DNA from: Batillaria attramentaria
Taxonomy: Eukaryota; Mollusca; Gastropoda; Batillariidae
Assembly: GCA_018292915.2 (NCBI GenBank)
Contig: JACVVK020000466.1
Span: forward strand, 1-64,000
DNA: 64,000 nt
Reading direction: 5' to 3'
Part shown: in pieces, positions 47,162 through 64,000 of the stretch
Layout: every line of letters starts with the position of its first letter
Position numbering within the stretch: the stretch's first letter is position 1
Program-made: the position numbers and the translations under genes
Notes under the pieces: model-generated
Database searches by the model: none
What the model was told of the DNA's origin: nothing
Seen by the model: the letters and a program-made list of their open reading frames with translations, nothing else

Positions 47162-48120
47162 CGTATGGCCCTTTCGCTCGGCGAAGCCCCCCCCCCCCCC
47201 CCCCCACACACACACCCTACCTTGAGGAAAGTAGGTTGTAAATAACCGGCAGTTGTGAAACTTACTATGAAACTGGTAGATAGACATGCTCAGTGGAGGA
47301 GGGAGGGGTCAGAGTAAATACACCCCCCTTCCTCCCCTTCCGGTCCCCACTAAGATTCTGTGGACAAGGAAAGGACGGAACCCATCCCCCTCCCCTCCCC
47401 CCACCCCCCACACACGCACACGCACACACACACTTTCCATTCCATAAAAAAAAGCCCCCGTCCCCTCTCTCGTTGTTGGTTTTTGCATCTAAAAGCATTT
47501 GACAGCAAGAACAACTACTCCCCCCCCCCCCCCTCCCCACCCCCCGGAAATCCCATCCTCCGCTGCAGCCACTGTTCTTGTGCTACAGGAGTGTATGTAT
47601 TTAAAAGCACTTCCAATTGACACATTGGCTTTCTTTCGGATGCATGTCATTCGTTCTCATTGCTTCTTTGTCCCCCATTATTGTCCGTCTTGTTCCAGCA
47701 CAATATACGACATCTGCCGTACAGAGTGAGACATTCCAACATGATTTATGTCAATTGCCAATTATTTATTTATTTATTTATTTGGACACTATGTGAAATG
47801 TTTCATCAACGAATAAGGTCACGTGTGTTTGCTGCAGAGATTACCACCTGGAAAAAAACGGCATCCTGAGGGTTGTTGTTGTTGTTGTTGTTGTTTGTTT
47901 GTTTTCTTGTTTATTTGTTTTAGTGTTGTTTCTGTGAGACATGAAAAACAATTACTTAATTAGATGTAAAGTACGGTTGACATGCGATTTTTTCAAGACG
48001 GCACCCAAGGAAGCACTGTCGCAGCCAAAGCAAAATGCTGGAGAACAAGTTTTTCAGTAAATACATTTTTATGATTGGCTGTTGTCTCTTGTAACTGAAT
48101 TTGCACTCATGATATTTTGA
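46553..48120. other. No gene seen
   Basis: G-rich and C-rich runs (46620-46660, 47186-47205, 47520-47545), (CA)n at 47117-47158, (TTTA)n near 47763 and (GTT)n near 47872. No exon supported. Confidence 0.45.
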
Positions 48121-48163
48121 TTTGTGTACATGGTATCAATTCCTTACAACAGCTAAGACTCAT

Positions 48164-48360
48164 CTCTCTCTCTCTCTCTCTCTCATTATTATTATTATTT
48201 ATTTATTTATTTATTTTTTGGGGGGGGGGGGGCGGTGGGGGGGGGGAGGCGGTATGGGGGAGGGGGCTATTTGTTGGCGTTGTTGCTGCTGTTGTTGTTG
48301 TTGGTTGTTTTGATATTTTTGGTGTGTGTGTGGGGGGGGGGGGGGGTGGATGGGTGGGAG
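48164..48360 (+). repeat. (CT)n, (TTA/TTTA)n and dense G-runs
   Basis: CT repeats at 48162-48184, then TTTA repeats, then several runs of 4 to 14 G between 48219 and 48360, able in principle to form G-quadruplexes on this strand. Confidence 0.85.
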
Positions 48361-48699
48361 GGTGGCTGTGTGTGTGTGCGCGCGCTATTCTGTTGACATC
48401 TGTCACTATCGTCTTCCCATGTTGTTTACATTGACCGTTTGCAAATAAATGTGGATAACAGAACGGGCAGACTTCATCACTTGTTCTTACTCAACAACCC
48501 CCCCCCCCCACCTCGCCCCTATCACACCCATCCAAATTACAAAGTCCTCAAATATTTATACTTCTACTTTTGGTACTGTTAATTACGTTAACTGTAGGTA
48601 CAACGCTATTATTGTTATGGAGAGAAAAGTACCTACACAGACGCCCTTGCCTTGTACATTACCTCACCTGGTTCTTTGCCTTCAGTGTGTTTTCGGTTC

Positions 48700-48715
48700 G
48701 CCTCTGGAACACGCA

Positions 48716-48747
<32 letters not shown>

Positions 48748-48764
48748 CGCACGCACGCACGCAC

Positions 48765-48797
<33 letters not shown>

Positions 48798-49062
48798 CAC
48801 ACACACAAGGAAGCAAACAAACAGATCACAAACTCTTGCCAGTGGCACAAGCTGGCAAACTTCCAAATCGGACATGTTCAAATGTCTGTCGCCTGGCAAC
48901 ACGGCACATCTATTCCCAAATGGTTAAAAGGGACAAATCCGTCACCACAAGAGATAAATGGATATTAACTGTCGTAACTCAACCACACGTCATCACTTTC
49001 CCCTACAGACTCCGCGTCATCAATAGCGCTCTCTCTCTCTCTCTCTCTCTCTGGAACACGCA

Positions 49063-49115
<53 letters not shown>

Positions 49116-49157
49116 GCACGCACGCACGCGCACGCACGCACGCACGCACGCACACAC
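48700..49157. repeat. Duplicated compound (CGCA)n/(CA)n repeat
   Basis: The block tctggaacacgcacgcacg with alternating CGCA and CA runs occurs at 48702-48806 and again at 49049-49157. The second copy is preceded by (CT)n at 49028-49052 and abuts the LINE at 49158. Confidence 0.9.
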
Positions 49158-49179
49158 ATTACCAAACATTATTCAAGCC

Positions 49180-51144
49180 ATGAAGGTGCGGGATGACTTA
49201 AGACGCGAAAAACGCTTCGCGGATTTCAAGAGAGAGCGAAAGCGTGTCAAGTCCATGGTTCGGCAGGCAAGAAAGGATCTTATTAACAAGCTTATCCAAC
49301 AAGACCGTGACGTGTCATCAATGTGGCGTGCCATGGCCGTTGTGACCGGAGGTGCTGGTAAGAAGTCCCCCGGCATCCCCTCTAATCTATCTCCAAATAG
49401 TTTTAATGACCATTTTTTATCTGTGGCCGAATCCCTTGCGCCATCTCAACGCGATAACATCCAATACACGTGTCCAGACGAACTTATTAAATTTTGCAAT
49501 GAAAGAACGGCAAACGGTCCAGGTCTCCGTATACCACCAATAGCGGTGCACGAAGTCGGTCGGCTTATTAGTTCTATGCCGAACAAAAAGTCTGCCGGCC
49601 CAGACGAGATTAGCCCCAAAGTTCTGAAGCTCTCCCTTCCCTATGTCATTGATTCACTCACATACATATATAACTTGTGTATCCGTCTGAATATCTTCCC
49701 TCAAGACCTAAAAATGGCAAAAGTAATACCTATTCCCAAAACAAAAGATCTCACTGACGTAAACAACTACAGACCTATATCTCTACTATCTGTACTGAGT
49801 AAACCTCTAGAACGCCACATACATAAACATTTACTGGCGTACATTGAAAACCGAAACCTCCTTCACCCCCTCCAGTCGGGCTTCCGCCCACGGCACTCCT
49901 GTCACACGGCCCTGACGCGCATCACGGACACGTGGCTTTCCGCTATGAACAACTCACAGTTGACAGGCGCGGTCTTCATTGATCTGAAGAAAGCGTTTGA
50001 CCTTGTTGACCATGATATACTATTATCAAAAATAAAATTCTACTCTCCCAGTCCCGGCCCGAACACAACTACATCGGACATTAGCTCGAACGCGTGCTCA
50101 GTGCAGACACTTCACGCGGCCTCTGACGTCTCAACGTTCCTTCAGTCATATCTCAAAGACAGGCGCCAGAAAGTAATAGTCAACGGGTCGTATTCTTCCA
50201 GTGGTACTGTATCACGTGGTGTGCCCCAGGGCTCTGTCTTGGGACCACTCCTCTTTTGTCTATATATAAATGACCTGCCGCTTCATCTTAGTAGTGATAA
50301 AACTTCGTGTGACTTGTTTGCAGACGATGCAACAATTCACACTGCGGATAAAAATATCGAAACTGTCACAGAACGTCTTCAGCGGAGTCTGAGTGAAGTG
50401 TCTGCCTGGTGTGATTCGAACTCAATGGTTCTAAACCCCACCAAAACTGAGTGCATGGTAATAGCAACGCGCCAGAGACACCAGCTCAACCCACTCACGC
50501 TCAGCCTATGTATTCAAGACCAGCCCATAGCCCAGGTTTCGGAACATCGTCTACTTGGCGTTACACTCGATAACCAAATAAAGTGGCAATCCCACATCAA
50601 TAAAACTTGTAAAACAATTGCTAGAAATTTATTCTTACTATCAAAGCTAAGACAATATGTTGATGTTGAAGCTCGGAAATTATTTTACAATGCGCATGTC
50701 AAATGTCATATTGATTATGCCTCTACGCTGTGGGATGGGAGCAGCGAGGTGCACTTAAAAAGACTGAACTCCTTACACAGAAGAGCGGCGAAACAAATTC
50801 TACCAGATCCATCCTTAACTACAGACGAAAAACTCAAAAACCTCAAAATGCTCCCTCTGTCTAAACATCTATTATTTAACAAGGGCGTTGCCATGTTTAA
50901 AGTATGGAACAACGCTTTTCCAGCATACCTCTGCGACATGTTTTCTCACCCTCAGTCTCGTTATGCAACCTCTAGACTGAATTTAAAAGTACCGCGCCCC
51001 AGAATTGATATATATAAAACAAGTCTAGCATTCTCTGGTTCTTCCATTTGGAATAATATCCCGCCAACTGTTAAAAACGCAACGTCGCTCTCTCTGTTTA
51101 AAGAAAAATTCTTCAGGTACTTGCTCTCCTGCTCCGATCCCTAG
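49180..51144 (+). CDS. Intact LINE reverse transcriptase (no endonuclease)
   Basis: Frame of 654 codons without stop or frameshift. RT motifs: KKSAGPDEISPKVL, MAKVIPIPK, NYRPISLLSVLSKPLERH, LQSGFRPRHSCHTAL, motif A AVFIDLKKAFDLVDH, motif B GVPQGSVLGPLLF, motif C LFADDATIH, then HRLLGVTLDNQIKW and CHIDYASTLWDG. It is related to, but clearly distinct from, the gene A LINE. Between motifs A and B it has about 30 extra residues (SPSPGPNTTTSDISSNACS onward, near 50041-50140) not present in the gene A element. The ATG used is internal to the original ORF2. Endonuclease is missing, so this copy cannot start its own insertion at nicks it makes. Confidence 0.88.
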   Translation: MKVRDDLRREKRFADFKRERKRVKSMVRQARKDLINKLIQQDRDVSSMWRAMAVVTGGAGKKSPGIPSNLSPNSFNDHFLSVAESLAPSQRDNIQYTCPDELIKFCNERTANGPGLRIPPIAVHEVGRLISSMPNKKSAGPDEISPKVLKLSLPYVIDSLTYIYNLCIRLNIFPQDLKMAKVIPIPKTKDLTDVNNYRPISLLSVLSKPLERHIHKHLLAYIENRNLLHPLQSGFRPRHSCHTALTRITDTWLSAMNNSQLTGAVFIDLKKAFDLVDHDILLSKIKFYSPSPGPNTTTSDISSNACSVQTLHAASDVSTFLQSYLKDRRQKVIVNGSYSSSGTVSRGVPQGSVLGPLLFCLYINDLPLHLSSDKTSCDLFADDATIHTADKNIETVTERLQRSLSEVSAWCDSNSMVLNPTKTECMVIATRQRHQLNPLTLSLCIQDQPIAQVSEHRLLGVTLDNQIKWQSHINKTCKTIARNLFLLSKLRQYVDVEARKLFYNAHVKCHIDYASTLWDGSSEVHLKRLNSLHRRAAKQILPDPSLTTDEKLKNLKMLPLSKHLLFNKGVAMFKVWNNAFPAYLCDMFSHPQSRYATSRLNLKVPRPRIDIYKTSLAFSGSSIWNNIPPTVKNATSLSLFKEKFFRYLLSCSDP

Positions 51145-51273
51145 ATCAACTCACCTGTAGCCGTACACGCAATCACATAGAACACACTTTAAGTTTAAGA
51201 ATGCACGGCCACCACTTTGTATAGACCATCCCGCATTGATTTGCTTGACTTGACATACATGTTTTGTAATGAC

Positions 51274-51276
51274 ACC

Positions 51277-51320
<44 letters not shown>

Positions 51321-51590
51321 ATGTGTTTTTTTTTTCTTTTCTTTTTTGTTTGTTTGTTTGTTTGTTTGTTTTTTTGGTTTTTTTTTTTTTGGTTTCAACG
51401 TAGATGTAGTCTCTTATACAGTTGCGATTTTTGTTTGTTTGTTGTTGTTTTTTTTTTGTTTTTTTTTTGCATTTTTTGGCTTACATTTAGTTGTTTGCTT
51501 CATGATTGTCCTTGACTGTTTGTTTGTTGCTTCATTTTTTTTTTCTTTCTTCTTCTTCTTTCTTTCTTTCTTTTTTAATTTAGAGTAGCA
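51274..51590. repeat. (GT)n and T-rich 3' region
   Basis: GT repeats at 51281-51316, then T-rich sequence with gttt repeats to about 51580; part of the LINE 3' UTR. Confidence 0.7.
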
Positions 51591-51903
51591 ACGGCAAGTT
51601 TGAAAATGGTAACTGTGCCAATAGCTTTACCGTTGATAAATAAAGGATCATTGTCATTGTCATTGAGAACAAGAACAAGATTTATTGCCATGGAACCCTT
51701 TGGGGTTATTAGACACAGTGATGTTTCCTAACATTTCCATCGAGATGTCGGTGAATTATATCTAAATTCGCGAAATGTCTTTGTATTGGGTTATAATTAA
51801 TGAGCGTCCCAGTGTCAGAAGACGATCGGCGAAGTCTCGGGTGGTACGTTGTAGTCACGTTGTCGGGGGGCGGTGGTGGTAAGGCCGTGGGTGTCCAGCG
51901 GTG

Positions 51904-51904
<1 letters not shown>

Positions 51905-51943
<39 letters not shown>
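51905..51943. repeat. (GT)n microsatellite
   Basis: About 38 bp of GT. Confidence 0.95.
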
Positions 51944-51945
<2 letters not shown>

Positions 51946-51947
51946 CA

Positions 51948-52036
51948 TTAGCAACGGCAAGAATGAAAACTTAACCACTGGACCAATGTCTTTTACCGTT
52001 GACAAATAAAGCTTCATTTCATTTCATTTCATTTCA

Positions 52037-52070
<34 letters not shown>
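51948..52070 (+). mobile_element. LINE 3' end followed by (CT)n
   Basis: agcaacggcaagaatgaaaa to ttaccgttgacaaataaag matches the 3' end of the 49158 element (51585-51650). The tail is (ATTTC)n, followed directly by (CT)n at 52039-52070. It is an extremely 5'-truncated copy. Confidence 0.75.
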
Positions 52071-52072
<2 letters not shown>

Positions 52073-52740
52073 CAAGGCGAAGGACACAAATACACAGAGC
52101 CTCAAAATGTCTATATATTCCCTCAGAGCCTCAGGAATCTTAGTTACCCCCTAAAAAATGCTTCAATCTAGAAACAATTACTACCCTGAACGGACCAAAG
52201 TACGCACCTGACAGGGGTTTAAAAAATTGAATGTCTCCTTTCCCCTCAGGCCTCACTGGAGTAATGCACGTCTACTTTCTATTTAGGCCAGAGAGGCAGT
52301 TCACACAAATCCGCTTGCCTCACTTGTGTCCGGCCTCTGTGCAAAAGGTCCAAGCTTCACTGGCAGCTTGCTTCTTTATGTGACCGCCTGGCATGCACCT
52401 TGGCCTACATAACACAACAATCACTAAAATCACGCTTTTTCATGACAACAAAAATCACTACAGACTAGCACATGTGCCAAACAGGGTAAGACCTCAAATA
52501 AACATAAAAAATGACCCCAAGGTCAATTTGTGTCCTTACGCCTGCGGTATTTAGACACTGAAACTTGTAAAAGATGCGCTAATTCAAGCTGTTCACTTTA
52601 AGTGCATACATACAGACATCTAGACAAAACAGTCATACAAATGTCATGATATGACACCAGGAAAATAATGTCTCTGTGTGGCACTCACTAATGTGCTGTA
52701 CAGGAAGATATTATCTGGCTTTAATACCCTTTGTGGGGTC
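52071..52740. other. Intergenic; last part homologous to gene A's upstream region
   Basis: No gene to 52540. From about 52545 the sequence parallels the region upstream of gene A (tagacac, gatgcgctaa, aggaagatattatct), so it is the duplicated promoter side. Confidence 0.5.
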
Positions 52741-52879
52741 ATGGCGAAAAGCAAGAGTAAGTACATCCTATAACAGTGTACTTTCGATAAGGAAGAAATT
52801 CGTTTCAAAGCGGACAAATGAGAAACAGTCAAGTGAGAGGTCAGAACGTAGTACTGTGTGTATCAGGCGTGTCAGAAGG

Positions 52880-63939
<11,060 letters not shown>

Positions 63940-64000
63940 AAGTAAGAGATACCTCCTCTCTGCCATTTTGATTCTGTCTATGAACAGATATTACAACAAA

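Larger units (their letters stand above)
49158..51655 (+). mobile_element. CR1/L2-like LINE, second family, 5'-truncated
   Basis: It begins abruptly at the (CA)n repeat with PNIIQAMKVRDD, which corresponds to the endonuclease-RT linker of the element at 30528-37556. It carries an intact RT frame and ends with ttgataaataaaggatcatt and a (TCATTG)n tail near 51645-51665. Confidence 0.88.

Noticed and set aside
52740..52761. Upstream ATG followed by a gtaagt donor as an extra first exon of gene B
   Set aside because: The matching place in gene A has lost the donor, and the later ATG gives a clear signal peptide in both genes.

Overview
This is a eukaryotic, intron-rich and very repeat-rich window, most probably from a mollusc and perhaps a gastropod. 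The evidence is the long dinucleotide repeats, several families of tRNA-headed SINEs, CR1/L2-like and L1/Tx1-like LINEs, a U6 snRNA gene, and multi-exon genes with GT-AG introns and phase-1 exons. The organism call is inference; nothing here names a species. There is no prokaryotic signal.

The host content is a cluster of immunoglobulin-like cell-surface receptor genes. On the minus strand lie parts of two related genes. Gene D has Ig exons at 10008-9435, a possible transmembrane exon at 2751-2665 and a possible tail exon at 2054-1903. Gene E has Ig exons at 24929-24786 and 21390-21181, a transmembrane exon at 19323-19188 and a cytoplasmic tail exon at 18229-17920. On the plus strand lie two long tandem paralogues. 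Gene A (29844-44038, 12 exons) and gene B (52880-63939, about 15 exons) each encode a signal peptide, two repeats of a three-domain Ig-like cassette (called a, b and c here), a transmembrane segment and a tyrosine-containing cytoplasmic tail. Exon lengths and phases of the ectodomains match almost perfectly. From intron 9 onward the genes diverge, so near-identical ectodomains carry unrelated tails. Gene A has a one-base frameshift and a lost cysteine in its second a-domain. Decayed exons at 29107-29236 and 45519-45650 show further duplication and loss.

Layout: 1-12 kb holds a duplicated block (1-545 and 10966-11490), many SINEs, MITEs, a perfect 92-bp palindrome, the U6 gene (minus, about 5417-5313) and gene D. 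12.1-16.9 kb is one L1/Tx1-like LINE bounded by a target-site duplication. 17.9-24.9 kb is gene E, with a CACTA-type satellite and a decayed LINE in its introns. 26.2-27.5 kb is a PIF/Harbinger-type element. 29.8-44.0 kb is gene A, whose second intron holds a nearly intact 7-kb CR1/L2-like LINE. 48.7-52.1 kb is intergenic, with a second LINE family carrying an intact RT ORF. 52.9-63.9 kb is gene B, with two truncated LINE copies in the matching intron.

The most interesting points are the receptor family with duplicated ectodomains and swapped signalling tails, the repeated placement of LINE 3' ends against (CT)n microsatellites in one orientation, a SINE sitting 2 nt from the 3' splice site of a transmembrane exon next to a possible secreted-form terminal exon, and a U6 gene with an unusual but fully paired 5' stem.
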